From the NCBI GenBank assembly GCA_024138025.1, contig JAMXBD010001042.1:372001-436000 (forward strand): a stretch of DNA of 64,000 bases, read 5' to 3'. The DNA is from Combretum micranthum. Its lineage: Eukaryota > Streptophyta > Magnoliopsida > Myrtales > Combretaceae. This document shows positions 11,396-22,850 of this stretch, piece after piece; position 1 is the stretch's first letter; each line of letters starts with the position of its first letter. The notes under the pieces are model-generated. The model was given only the letters and a program-made list of their open reading frames with translations. It did not search any database and had not been told where the DNA came from. A program made the translations under genes and the position numbers.

Positions 11396-12761
11396 ATATT
11401 TGTTTGCCGCTTTCCAGTGGAGAATTGATTGATGACATCATTACATTTCTTATCACATGAAAATTTTTTGCAATCCTTTTTCCATTGGACAGACATTCAA
11501 CTCATATAATACTCTCGCACAGGACGTTAAATTGAAATGGTCATGATGACTTTCATTGACTGGCTATTATTGGTCATTATTTAACGGGACCAGTCCCATC
11601 GAAAACACTGACGAGACCGTAGAAAAATCCATTTTTTTACATACTTATCACGGAAGATCATAAGTCTCTTTAAATAAAGAAGATCGGCTCATTCGATTAA
11701 AAAATGTCAAAACAGAGTAAAATGAAAATTAAAAAAAAAGAAGACATTTTAAAACTGGGGGGCATGCAAATAAATGTATTTATTGGATTTTTCTTCAAAT
11801 AAAAGACCTTATCCTTGTTGTTGTCCAGATTCTCATCTCAAGAATAAGACGGAAAAGGAAATCTCCTCTCTCTTTCTAGCTTTGCCGTCGCCTCCCTTTT
11901 ACCATAGTTAGTCATTATGCCTCCTTTTTTCCATAGAGACATTACCAGCGTGTTTATCAACATGCACAATGGCAAGATGATTGTGCATATTCAATTATGT
12001 GAGATCTTTAACAAACTCTACATTACTTCATCACGATCGGAAATTGGTAGGCCTCTAACCTAAAATTCTTTGCTATGTGTTTAAGGAGATTAAAAGTAAG
12101 GAAACCAGTAATCACAAAGATATCGCTAAGGAATGTCAATTTTATGCTAGAAGGGGTTGATTTTCTTTGTGATTTGTTTTAAGGTTAGTTATAATCTCAA
12201 CTTTATCTGCTTTTTATGTTTTGATTTTTTATTAAGATTAGATATCTTCCTCACTTAGGGATTATAAAGGATAAGGATACAATTATGTATTAATTGAAAA
12301 CTTGATGTTAAAGTTAGGAGTTTACCCAACTACTTAATTGATTTATGGGAAAAAGTACTAAGTTTTCGGATGACAAAAACATGTTAAAGAAGGATTTGAC
12401 CAAGTTTGGAAGAAAGAGTTTTTATTCAATTCAACCAAGTTTAAAGTGGCTGACCTTATTTGGTATAAGTTCGACTGAATTTTGAGTAGAAACTCGTTAG
12501 ATTCATCCAAGGTTGGCAAACTGAATCTTAGAAATGGTCGATGGTATTACTAACATGGCCAATCTTTCTTAAAGTTTGTTTGGCTTGTTCTCCAAATGGA
12601 CATTTAAAGAACGATGCTAATTTTTCTCATATTTGGCTAGTATTCACTAACAATTATTGACTGCTGCTTTTATCTTTTGACATTGCTTGCTACAATAATA
12701 TTTAATATTTCTAAAACTTTTATTGTAACAAGCGTTGAAGAAAAATGTCTAGAAAGTATTA
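11396..12761. other. Spacer downstream of the TNL pseudogene
   Basis: No gene seen. A short palindrome GGGAC-ca-GTCCC lies at 11,586-11,597, resembling a longer one at 50,841-50,862. No LRR-coding sequence is found here, although a TNL gene on the minus strand would be expected to continue leftward into an LRR exon. Confidence 0.5.
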
Positions 12762-13906
12762 TCATGAAATAAATAGAAATTGATGATAAACTTGATTGGA
12801 TTTTCTACTTGTTGAATCATCTCTGAATACATGAGACACCCTGCAGACATCACAATCTGCTGCGTCGGCGGGTTGGGAAGGACGCTTATTGTGAACAATA
12901 TCCCTACACATTTGTTGATACAAATCATGCACGTGCAACCTGCCATTAGAGATGTCCACTAGACATCTCTCTCTCAAGATTTCAATGCTATAAGTTGGGT
13001 TGAATTCACCACGGCAGTTTAGTTCGTGCTCAACTTGGCCTCTCTCCCAACCATTGAAGAAGCATGCGATAAGTAAGAAGACCTCCTTTTCTGTTTTGTT
13101 TAATTCGTTATAACTAACAAGGATTTGTGGAAATTTCTTCATCAAGAATCACACTAAGCGTACTCAGCTTGCTATCCCATAATTGGATGTCGTTGCGTCC
13201 TATTAGGGAGGATCCAAGAACTTTGAGTGCGAATGGATGTCCTTTAGCATAGTGAACAAACATTTTAGAGTGCTCAACATACCTTTGTGGTGGATTCACA
13301 CTCCCAAATGTGACCTGACAGAATAGCTCTAATGCCTCCTTATCATTCAGAGGACCAACAGCATAGGTTTTATCCACTTGATGTGCATTTAGCACATGTT
13401 TGTTTCTCGTTGTGATGATGATTTTACTCCCTGGTGCAAACCAATCAGGTCTTCCAGCTAATGCTTCTAGTTGCTCCAACTTACTCACATCGTCGAGGAC
13501 AATGAGTACTTTTATTTTTCTCAGCCTCCTCTGTATTAGATTCATTCCTTGCTGTTCAGTATCTATAGAAACCTGTTCTTCCCTCAACAGCTTTGAGAGA
13601 AGCTTTGCCTGCAGAGAAACAATTCCATCTTTTTTAGATGCAACTCTGATGTCTGAAAGAAACATTGTAGCACCAAACTGCTTGCAGATCTTGTCATGCA
13701 CTAATATAGCAAGAGTTGTCTTGCCGATCCCACTCATCCCACATATTCCCAAATAACATAGATCCTGTGAATTCAAATACTTGATCACCTCATTGACATG
13801 AGAGCTCATTCCAACTAGTTTCATGGAATCCCTGATTCTTTCAATAGAAGGATTCAAATTTTCATACAAATGTTTGATGATTTCAGCTATGACTACTGTC
13901 TCATGC
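12762..13906 (-). pseudogene. NB-ARC exon of a TNL disease-resistance pseudogene
   Basis: TNL proteins are cytoplasmic immune receptors; the NB-ARC module binds ATP/ADP and switches the receptor on. The minus strand shows the usual motifs in order: P-loop GMSGIGKTT, RNBS-A-like FLSDIR, kinase-2 VLIVLDDV, RNBS-B IIITTRN, GLPL as GHPFALKVLG, then in another frame FLLIACFF and VHDL (the MHD motif). A frameshift near 13,140-13,148 separates the ARC2 part (from KKFPQILVSYNELNK) from the rest. Beyond VHDL the frame decays: RRRSRL followed by a stop is seen in an alternative frame where intact genes have RSRLW. A plausible acceptor (TGGTGCAG|GCATG) at 13,907 joins in phase with the TIR exon. No LRR follows, so it cannot make a normal receptor. 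Confidence 0.9.
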
Positions 13907-14897
13907 CTGCACCATATAAAGAAAAATTTTAACAGTAGCAAGCATAGCTTTATATAAATTTTCATGGAATAAGGGAGTAGTCCATTTCTACGTATGACAA
14001 ACAATCTTACTATAAACTTTGTTGTGATAAGGGTGAACAGGAGGCAAGTGGGAGAAGTATCCTGTTCTATAAGACAAATGGAAAGGGAAATATAAGGGGA
14101 ATGGGGGAGATTTTCCTATATCTGTTGAATATATATATAATATATATATAACCGATATGTGAGGATAGCATATATATAATGTACGATTATTCTATACATT
14201 TGTCTCCTATAGTAATTTGCCCGTCTCCTAAATAGTGAGCTCTACTTGAATCTTTCTTTACATTATAAATAATAAAATAATATTTTAGTTTGCTATTTAT
14301 TTATTAATAGTAATCATATTGTCAACAATACATATGTTTTAATAATTCCTTTTGCAAAAAGGATTAATAAATAATAGTGATGATTTGACTTAATTTATTA
14401 AATTTTCTGACAATTGATATAATAAAGATGATTATTGAATATTGTATGACTGATCATGTGATCAATGTATTGTTACTTTTTTACTCTACTTGCAATTTTT
14501 TGCTCAAATATTTTTGTGTTTAATTTTTGTTTATAACAAGACTTAAGCAAGTTTTACATATTAATTATTTTTATTTATCAATTGATAGTTAAATTTTAAT
14601 ATATATATATATATCATAATAAAAAGGTAAAAGTTTGGTTTTTTAGTACGTTATTACAGTGCGTCGATTCATCATAAAGGCAAGTTACAATAACTAAAAA
14701 AGAAATTATGAGCAGCAATATTATGAGATAATGAATAAATGTGTGTATATATATAATTTTTGAACCATTTCTATAAAAAAAAGTATAAATATAAATTTAA
14801 AAACAATCATAAGTAGATAGCCTCGTAAGTCTCATGATTCTGTGTCCTTGTATAAATAATGTGCATAAATGGAAAATAATCATAAATTATTTTTTAC
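13907..14897 (-). other. Intron 1 of the TNL pseudogene
   Basis: Bounded by AACAG|GTAAAAAA (donor, 14,898/14,897) and TTTATATGGTGCAG| (acceptor, 13,907). The join restores an Arg codon (AG|G), and TNL genes typically have a phase-2 intron here between TIR and NB-ARC. AT-rich, with TA runs at about 14,130 and 14,600. Parts resemble 16,800-17,400 (for example ACTTGCAATTTTT). Confidence 0.75.
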
Positions 14898-15462
14898 CTG
14901 TTTCCTACTTCCCATCCGAAGTTATTTGCTGCATTTTTCATGGCGTTCCTCCACTTGATGACTTTGTGCTTTGTATTGACATTCTTCTCATGCCTTTCAA
15001 AACTTGCCTGAAAGCTTCCTGTTTGGGCACGCACCTCACATGCTTTCACTCCATAGAAAACAGGCAGTGGAGTTGTTGATGGGCATTCCATGATCTTGGC
15101 AAGTTCATCCAAGCACCATACTGAATGAGCATAGTCTTTCGAGAAGACGATGATCGAAAATCTTGATTTTCGATTGCAGTGGACAGATTTTCCTGTATGC
15201 TTTTCCCTTTTCCCAATCTGTCATCATCTCTGAAAGTGCGGATTCCTTTTGCAACCAAAGACCTGTGCAAGTGGTCCGTGAAGTTCATGCGAGTTTCACC
15301 CCGGAAGGAAATGAAAACGTCGTATTCCCGTGAACAAGCATTTTGGCCAGAGGTGGAAATGAAATTGGATGCTTTCTCGTCGCTCGTATATTTACCGCTG
15401 GAAGTTCGGCTTGTGTTCCACTTTCTTTGTAGGAAAACCCACTTTTGACCATAAATAAGCAT
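14898..15462 (-). pseudogene. TIR exon of the TNL pseudogene
   Basis: TIR domains of plant receptors assemble into NADase complexes when activated. The minus strand has the hallmark YDVFISFRGETRMNFTDHL (one residue shorter than the usual RGEDTR), then GIRTFRDDDRLGKGKSI and the AIE motif. A frameshift near 15,170 moves the next TIR motifs to another frame, where FSIIVFSKDYAHSVWCLDEL and LPVFYGVKACEVRAQTGSF are clear. The reading ends in NNFGWEVGN-R at the donor. The start is taken as the ATG at 15,462, giving about 45 residues before the domain; an upstream promoter was not recognised. Confidence 0.9.
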
Positions 15463-15710
15463 TTCAGACTTCAGACTTGGAACTAATAAAAATTTGCTAA
15501 TCGTAGTTCAGTGATATCATATGATTTCTAAAGTGAGAGGAATCGGGATTAAATCCTCTTTCCTAATGTAATGGAAAGGAAAAAAAAAGAAAAACCTAAT
15601 AAAAGTTCGTTTTACATTTGTTTTGACTCTATGACGCCACCACTTTAAAAGTTATCCATTGGCCAAACAGACGGATCAATTTTCATAATTTCATTTCAGA
15701 ATTACACTGA
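15463..15710. other. Region upstream of the TNL pseudogene
   Basis: Presumed former promoter and 5' leader. No convincing TATA element could be assigned. Confidence 0.3.
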
Positions 15711-16430
15711 TGTGATTCGGTTTTGAACCGGAAATCAAACAGGAATCGTCATCGGCAGTTCTAGAATCGGAACTGAACTAGTTAGCCAGTTCCAAAATCG
15801 GTTACAGAATCGCGGTTTCACGGTTCCTAGGCGGCTTTTGGCTTAGATCCGGTGGACTGGCAGTTTCATTGGAAAAAAAAAATAATATATTAAATATATA
15901 ATTTTTAATATTTAAATTATTTCATATAAACAGTAAAATTTATTATTTATTCAATATTTAATATGTTATTATCAACAATACAAATAAACATAGCTTAAAA
16001 TCATATATAATTAGTTTAAATAAACTTCTCCTAAAAACAAAATTATTTTTTTAATAACGTGAGACTATTTTTTGCATTGTAATTTTCTTTTTATCTTTTA
16101 GAGTATTTTATAATATTATAATACTAATTATAATTGATATTAAATGTGTTTATATCATATAAATGGTATTCTAAATAAATTTTTAAAATTTTTGGTTAAA
16201 TAATTTAATACTTTTAGAGCCAATAACTATTTTGACTTAAAAATTTATTTTATTAAAAACTAAAATTTATTTTTTATTTTTTTAAAAAGAATTCACGGTT
16301 CCAAAATTGGAACGAGAATCGCAGTTCACGGAATTGGACGAAACAGTGGAGACGATTCTGGTTTCGATTACTCAATTTCAAGATTCGGATGACGATTCCG
16401 ATATGGTTGATTGCGGAACTGTGACGATGA
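15711..16430. repeat. Degenerate element with GAATCGG/GGTTCC-rich ends
   Basis: Both flanks (15,711-15,870 and 16,288-16,430) are dense in GGTTCC, GAATCG and TCGGAACTG words, in largely inverted relation (GGAATCGTCATC appears on the plus strand left and the minus strand right), around an AT-rich core. Subterminal word repeats of this kind are common in non-autonomous hAT-like elements. No transposase seen. A TA run follows at 16,436-16,459. Confidence 0.4.
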
Positions 16431-16477
16431 TAATGATATATATATATATATATATATATTCTCTTCGGATTGTACAA

Positions 16478-18066
16478 GAAAAGCAAATTCATAAAAGGAG
16501 TCGTTGACGATGCATACTTCCTGCCCAGTTCATCCCCATCAATCAATTAAAATAAAACTAAACAAAGATACAAGATTGAAAAGGAAAAACAGACTGCTAA
16601 TCCATATATTTAGGAAATAAAAACAGCCCGATTCAGAATCACGGAGATTTCGACATGCAAATGTAAATAAAAAGATTAAATAATAGGGTGCCGAGGCACT
16701 TAGACGTTGGTTTTGAATTTAGCGGAGTTGGTCTTTTTTTTTTCCGAAATAGAAAAATATATATATATATTATCAGTAAATTTTAAAGATCAAAACATAA
16801 ATAATATAATAATAAATATAGTTAAGCTATTAATTGGTTGATTTTTTTTTTTCCAAAGATGATGCCCAGGCTACGAATTTCATAGTCATAAGTGCCATTT
16901 ATAATAATAATTTTTTACTTTTTTTAAACAATAGCTAACCTCCTTAAATTCATTGGTTACAACATTATATTTAACTAAATAAACTCTCTTCAACTATTTT
17001 TCTTTTATTAATATTACTCCATAAATAAATTACGTTTCTCATATTGCCAAAATGTTTCAGTTTTATTACATAAAGTATTAATAAACAATACCAATTACAT
17101 GATTTGATTTAATAATATATATTTTTACAATTAATGTTATGAAATCGTATATGGATTACTGAACGATTTATCACTTAGTAATTTATATTCAAAATGATAT
17201 ATTTCTTTTTAATGTTGCTAATGAAACAAACTAGCAAATTTACCATGAAAAGAAATGGTCATGTTAATTTGCTTTTTTTGGTTACTTGCAATTTTTGTTG
17301 CCTAAATATTTTTTTTTATCTTATATATATATATTCGTTTAAAAATTATTTTATGTAATAATTCTAATATTTATAAATTATTCGCGATGAAGTCCATCAA
17401 TACCTTATTCATGTCTTAAAAAAAGATTCTTGTATTTTTTCAATTTTATAAAGATTTCGTAAGTACAATAATTAATAAAATTGTTTGATATGTAGATCTA
17501 ATATAATCATAATAATAAATTGATATTATTCTAAACGTGTTTTTGAATTCTGCATAGAAGGAACGCAAATTCATAAAAGTAGTTGTTAACAAATCATAAT
17601 TCTATCCCGAGTTCATTCCATCAATCAATCAAATAAAAAATAAAACCAATCCAAAAATGAACAAAGAAATAAGATTAAAAAAAACGGCCCAATTCAGGAA
17701 ATATTGGAACTTCGACCAAGGTAAATATAAAAGATCAAATATAGTCGAGCTGTTAGGTGATTATTTTTTCAAAGATGTGGTTTTTGGTACAATTCTCCTA
17801 ATTGCTAGTTTATATGATCTTTTTTTCCTTTTTCTTCAAACTTTATTTTGAACATCATTAAATTTATTCATTAGAATATTATTTTAACTAAATAAATTCT
17901 CAAATTCTCCCGAATCACTATTTTTTTATTAATAGTATTAGTGATTACACCAATTATATGATTGGTTTAGTAAACATTCTTGTAATGAAAAAATATATAG
18001 ATTATTGAACAATTTGTTACTCAATAATTTATAATGAAACAAGCTTGCAACGTTATCATGAAAGAA
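16478..18066. repeat. Diverged tandem duplication (about 16,478-17,270 and 17,563-18,066)
   Basis: The two halves share a string of landmarks in the same order: GCAAATTCATAAAAG, CCATCAATCAAT, AAAGATCAAA, TTTAACTAAATAAA, and an ending with ATGAAACAA...CTTGCAA/CTAGCAA...CATGAAA. Part of the first half also resembles intron 1 of the TNL pseudogene. This suggests repeated copying of TNL-associated sequence. No coding sequence found. Confidence 0.5.
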
Positions 18067-18345
18067 AACAACTCGATGACACAAAAATAATATTAACTGC
18101 ACTCTGGTGGACTGCACCATCTTGGATCTTAAAAGATTAAGATAATTTATACAAGTAATATTTAGGTTTTGTTAGAATATATATATAGTGGATGTTGCAT
18201 CTTTAAGTCCAATCAGCTACTGTATTTCCTTTATCGCTCTTTCTACACTGAGCAACAAAGATTAAATAACCAGCTCGTGAAGACAGAGATAGTGAACTAA
18301 TATAATATTGTAATTTGAATGATACCTGGAGCATCCTCTTGACCT
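18067..18345. other. Short spacer, nothing recognised
   Basis: AT-rich without clear structure. Confidence 0.4.
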
Positions 18346-19300
18346 CTGCACACCATCTCCTCAGTTTGCATGCAGTACACGATGATGATGTGTTCCTTGT
18401 TTTCTCATTTTTTTATTTCTTTTGCAGTAATATATATTTTTGAAAAAAACGGCGAAGATAGCTTCGTTTGTTGCTTCAGAAGAGGGGCGAGGTGGATTAT
18501 ATATTATTTGGTTTTGGTGGGGTGGGGGAAGGTGCGCATGGTGGTGCGATGCAGATGCATACAATAAAAAATGGACTTTGAATGGAAGGGAAGGGGGGGT
18601 GGTGGGTTTTATGCTGCATTTTGTGTTGCAATGCTGATGCAATAGAATAAAAAATCAGTATTCTACAGAGTAATAGGCGAATAACAGGACAAGGGAGTTT
18701 GACCAGCATTCGGCGGTCGTTATAGGTAAAAAAATCCATCGAAAGTTGTAATTCTCACCACCATTTGCCTTGTGAAATAAGATGATTTAAATTGCCATTT
18801 AATTAAAATATCATTGGGTTTTATGGTGCGTATGGTGGTGTAATGCAGATGAAATGGAATTCAAGACGGGTTTGGCAAAACGACAAGAATGGCGACATAA
18901 TTATTTTGTCAAATTTTATGCGTGAATTTTGAAGCTGCTAAGTATCATATTCAATTAAACTTTTACTTGTTAATTTATAATGTCGGTCATCTATCAAAGG
19001 ATGTCGTGGAGAACTTTTTATACGTGGAAGAGTATTAATATAGACAATGAGAGACGAAGAGTAAGTGAAGAAAATCTTTTGGTTCATTTTTTAATAGGAC
19101 GGGTCCCTAAAATGGCGGGGCGGAAAAAACTGCATTTACGAATATTCCATAACCTAGTGTAACAACTTGTTTTAGTGGTTGCAAAAATCAACCATTGTAA
19201 CAAAACTGCATTCACGAATTTTCCATAACCTTGTTTTAATTTGTACTTTAAGTATATGACAAATCCATAAATTTTTCTTTTCTTAACATCGTTTATTTAG
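18346..19300 (-). repeat. Segment with a partial copy at 26,133-26,486; possible exon remnant
   Basis: The phrases CACCATCTCCTC...TTTGCATGCAGTAC, ATATATTTTTGAAAAAA, CTTCAGAAGAGGGGCGAGG and ATAAATTTTTCTTTTC recur in order at 26,133-26,486, where internal parts are deleted. On the minus strand, around 18,320-18,370, a short open stretch (CKLRRWCAEVKRMLQ) is followed by a good donor (CTCCAG|GTATCA). It could be an exon remnant of an unidentified gene. The overlapping small open frames at 18,361-18,739 have low-complexity translations and are not called. Confidence 0.4.
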
Positions 19301-20014
19301 ATTATTTAATTTTTATCTATATGTGATTTATTTATAAGTAAAATTATCTGTTTTTTATCTATATCTATTTATAACAAATTATCTGTTTGAAAACGATAAA
19401 AAAAAATCAAAATAATCTGAAAATAATAATGCATCAAACAGAACTACAAGCTCTTCCTGTGATGCTCGAAACTGTATCCCGACATTACATGCATTAGTGA
19501 CCATTTAAGGATGGACGCAAACTAAAAAGATGGGGGGACATAATCAATATCATCGAAATCACAATTTGTATATCATTATATAAAGGAAAAAAAAATACCA
19601 CTTTAAAATGCCAAATTTAAAGGAAAGAAATTACGAAAGATTCTTTTGTGCAAATGAATGGTAAATAATATTTATAATTTATTGCTTTCTTAGGAAAAAA
19701 AAGTAAAGAATAAATCAATGTAAGAAATTTTTTTTACAACAAATTAGGTAGAATAAATTATGGATATCTCTAAAATAAGCTGTAGGTATAATAACTTCTA
19801 AATTATAAATAGGATTTGAATAAATGCAAATATATATTTTTTATTTAACTTGGCTAATTACAATCTATTGCAATTTTTAGAAGGAGGAATCAATTTAGGT
19901 CAATTTTATTGTGAGACGGATGTTCATATTACTCAACTACATAACTGTTAAAATAAATATAATAATTAGAATATTTACTATTTTAATGATTCAATCATAG
20001 ACAGGACTGATCTC
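19301..20014. other. AT-rich flank of the copia insertion
   Basis: Includes a TATCTGT-rich MITE relic (about 19,280-19,440). The 55 bases at 19,946-19,998 closely resemble 31,005-31,055 and include ATAAATATAATAA and TAGAATATT; the second copy sits in an inverted-repeat context, so it may be a small foldback element. Confidence 0.4.
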
Positions 20015-20659
20015 TGTTGTGTATTATATATTTCAAAAGGAACAAGTCCCACATTCCTTAGATTTACTCATTGTCCTTGTTTATAAACCTCCTTCTCTTA
20101 GTGGGCTTGTAAAGAGTTGGTGGAAAGGCATGGGCGCGCGCACAAAGCCTAGACCAAGCTAGTGTAAATTCGTCGATTTGCCCCCCCCCCCCTCCTGTGC
20201 GTGTAGTCATATGTCTTGGTCCGGTTCAAAGGAATATTTTATTTTCGTGTATATTATTTTAAATAAAAAAAATAATAATTAATTAAATCTTATCCGGATA
20301 CAGGTCTTTTGAGTTTTAAATTTTAATTACCAATCGTTGTATTTTTTTCTGGTACTTTCAAACCGTTGTATCTTTTAATTTTGAAAAGATATTTTTTCAA
20401 CATACCCGTTACAATTACCTCTTCGTTTTATATATATTTATCCGTTTTAATATTTTATAATTTACTTTTTTCCTGTCTTGTTCTTCTGTTCCTCACTAGA
20501 TTCTTCCTTCTTTCCTGCTATTCCTGTGGCCTAGATTTTCTAGAGGACTTGTTGAATCCTGAGGGATACGCCATTCTTAAATAATATTGGCGAAATATCC
20601 TTAAGAACAGTGCCTAGAACGCCTCAAGTTTTCCTTCTTCGTTTCTGATTTTTCTAACA
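20015..20659 (+). repeat. 5' LTR of the copia element
   Basis: Starts TGTTGTGTATTATATATTTC and ends TTTCTAACA. A TATA-like stretch (TTTTATATATATTTATC) lies at about 20,426-20,443. A C run at about 20,180-20,191 is longer than in the 3' LTR. Confidence 0.92.
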
Positions 20660-20675
20660 ATCTTAAGGATATTTC
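20592..20675 (+). other. 15-bp perfect inverted repeat joining the LTR end to the primer-site position
   Basis: GAAATATCCTTAAGA at 20,592-20,606 (inside the LTR) is the exact reverse complement of 20,661-20,675, which starts two bases after the LTR where the primer-binding site should be. No TGG-starting tRNA-complementary sequence is seen there. RNA could fold this into a stem covering the priming position. The coding start (ATG, 20,679) follows directly. Confidence 0.7.
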
Positions 20676-20678
20676 CTT

Positions 20679-21851
20679 ATGGCCTCTGATCCTACCCCTC
20701 CGCCTATCACCGTCACTATTGCACCTGTTCATGAAACTGCTTCAAATGGCACTGTCCCTGTATTGCCGACTGTTCCATTTACCAAGCTATTTCCAGATAT
20801 ATCAAAGATCAAAATTTTTGATGGAGACAACTTTAAAAGATGACAAGAACGTATATTCTCTGTTTTGGATATGCACGGTGTTGCATATGCTCTTACAGAT
20901 ACTAAACCAGTAGACACCACGTCCAAACAAATGGAACTTTGGGTTCATGCGAACAAGGTATGCCGCCATATTATTATTAGTACCTTATCTAATGAGTTGT
21001 TCGATGTCTACTGTTCTTACAAGGATGCAAAAGATATTTGGGAATCCATGGTTGCCAAGTACACGGCTGAAGATGCAGGGAAACAGAAGTTTGTTATTGG
21101 AAAGTATTATAGGTGGGAGATGGTTGAGGACAAAGATATCAAAATGCAGATCAATGAGTACCACAAGTTGATAGAGGACCTCAAATCAGAAGGCATTAAT
21201 TTGCAGGAGGAGTTCGTTGCTGGTTTGCTGATCGAGAAACTGCCTCAATCATGGAGTGATTACAAACAACAGCTTAAACATAAGCACAAGCAACTTTCGC
21301 TTGCTGATCTCATCACCCACATCATCATCGAGAACACCAACAGAAAGGAATTCATGGCCGCCAAAGGAAAGGAGATTGCAAGTAAGGCGAATTTGGTGGA
21401 TTACAAACCGCACAAGTCATATAAAAGGTATGAAAAGAAACATGATTACAAGCCCAGAGCTAGTAATCCCACTTTTAAGAAGCGAGGCAATTGCTTCGTA
21501 TGTGGCAAACCTGGCCATCATGCACCTCAGTGCAGAAAGAGGATGGGAAGAAATGACAATCCTGCTAAACCAAAGGCAAATTTGGTTCAAGCAGATGATA
21601 TTATCGCTGCAGTCATTTCTGTGAACATAGTAACCAGTGTGAAAGAATGGGTCATAGATTCTGGTGCTACTAGGCACATTTGTGCAAATAAGGATGCATT
21701 CGTGACCTATACAAAAGTTGATGAAGGAGAAGAATCTGTGCATCTTGGTGATTCTCGAACTACCCAAGTTCTTGGGAAAGGAAAGGTTCTTCTCAAACTC
21801 ACATCTAAAAACTTTGGCTCTGAACGAGGTGTTGCATGTTCCCGACATTAG
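20679..21851 (+). pseudogene. Copia gag and protease region (broken)
   Basis: The ATG at 20,679 opens a frame that continues to 21,851 apart from an in-frame TGA at 20,841-20,843, in the codon after FDGDNFKR, where relatives normally have Trp. Capsid-like helical sequence is followed by a basic stretch and a CCHC zinc knuckle, CFVCGKPGHHAPQC (21,492-21,533), which binds RNA during packaging. The aspartic protease active site WVIDSGAT follows, with DSG at 21,657-21,665. A frameshift near 21,815-21,825 moves the rest of the polyprotein to another frame. Confidence 0.9.
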
Positions 21852-22850
21852 AACCAATCTGATTTCAGTGGCATTGTTGGGAAAAGTGGGAGTGAAAGTG
21901 TCATTTGAGTCTGACAAAGTTGTAATGACAAAAAATAATGTTTTAGTTGGCAAGGGCTATTGTAGTCATGGTTTATTTGTACTCAATGTTTCTGAAGTTA
22001 TGAATAGAAATGTTTTTTCTTCTGCTTACTTGATTGATTCTTGTGATTTATGGCATGGTAGATTAGGACATGTTAGTTTACCTTATATCAAGAAAATGCA
22101 ATCCGTTGGATTAATTTCTAATATTAATTCTTTAAGTATGAGTAAATGTGAAATTTGTGCTGAATCTAAACAAGCTAAGAAAACATGTGCATCTGTCTTT
22201 AGAGAATCTGAATTACTAAGTTTAATTCACACTGATCTAGGTGATTTAAAGCAAACTATGACTAGAGGAGGTAAAAAATATTATGTAACTTTTATAGATG
22301 ATTTTTCTAGATATACTAAAGTCTACTTGCTTAGAAATAAAGATGAGGCATTTGACATGTTTTTAATATACAAAGCAGAAGTAGAATCAATTAAACAAGA
22401 AAATTAAAAGAATTAGATCAGACAGAGGTGGTGAGTATATTTTACTAAATGAATATTGTGAAAAAGAAGGAATAATTCATGAAATAACTCCACCTTATTC
22501 TCCATAATCTAATGGAGTAGCCAAAAGGAAAAATAGGACATTAAAAGAAATGATTAATTGTATGCTTGTAAGTTCTAATGCACCTGAAAATCTTTGGGAT
22601 GAAGCTATATTAACTGCATGTCACTTACATAATAGGATACCTTATAAGAAAACAGGGAAAACACCTTATGAACTTTGGAAAGGTTATTCTCCTAATTTGA
22701 AATATTTGAAGAACATAGTATAGCATATAGATTTCTTGTATTAAAAAGTGATGTGTTAGATTGCAATACAATTGTTTGCAATACAATTGTTGAGACAAAA
22801 AATGCAGAGTTTTTTGAACATGTGTTTCTTTTAAAATAAAAAATTATTCC
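21825..22850 (+). pseudogene. Copia integrase region (broken)
   Basis: The pre-integrase and zinc-binding part is visible (LWHGRLGHVSLPYIKKM, then CEIC), followed by the catalytic core with TDLGDL and FIDDFSRYTKVY. A frameshift lies at about 22,407. The next frame has SDRGGEY, then a stop codon inside the conserved 'SP-x-SNG' motif near 22,506, and directly after it GVAKRKNRTL, where the expected catalytic Glu (VERKNRT) is Lys. The integrase would be inactive even if read through. Confidence 0.9.

Noticed and set aside
13400..13756. Plus-strand frame of 118 codons opposite the NB-ARC exon
   Set aside because: Antisense shadow of a well-supported NB-ARC reading.
18361..18739. Several overlapping open frames on both strands
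   Set aside because: Low-complexity translations, mutually exclusive, not kept in the related segment at 26.1-26.5 kb.
21417..21953. Minus-strand frame of 178 codons inside the copia gag-protease region
   Set aside because: Antisense shadow; the plus strand has CCHC and protease motifs.
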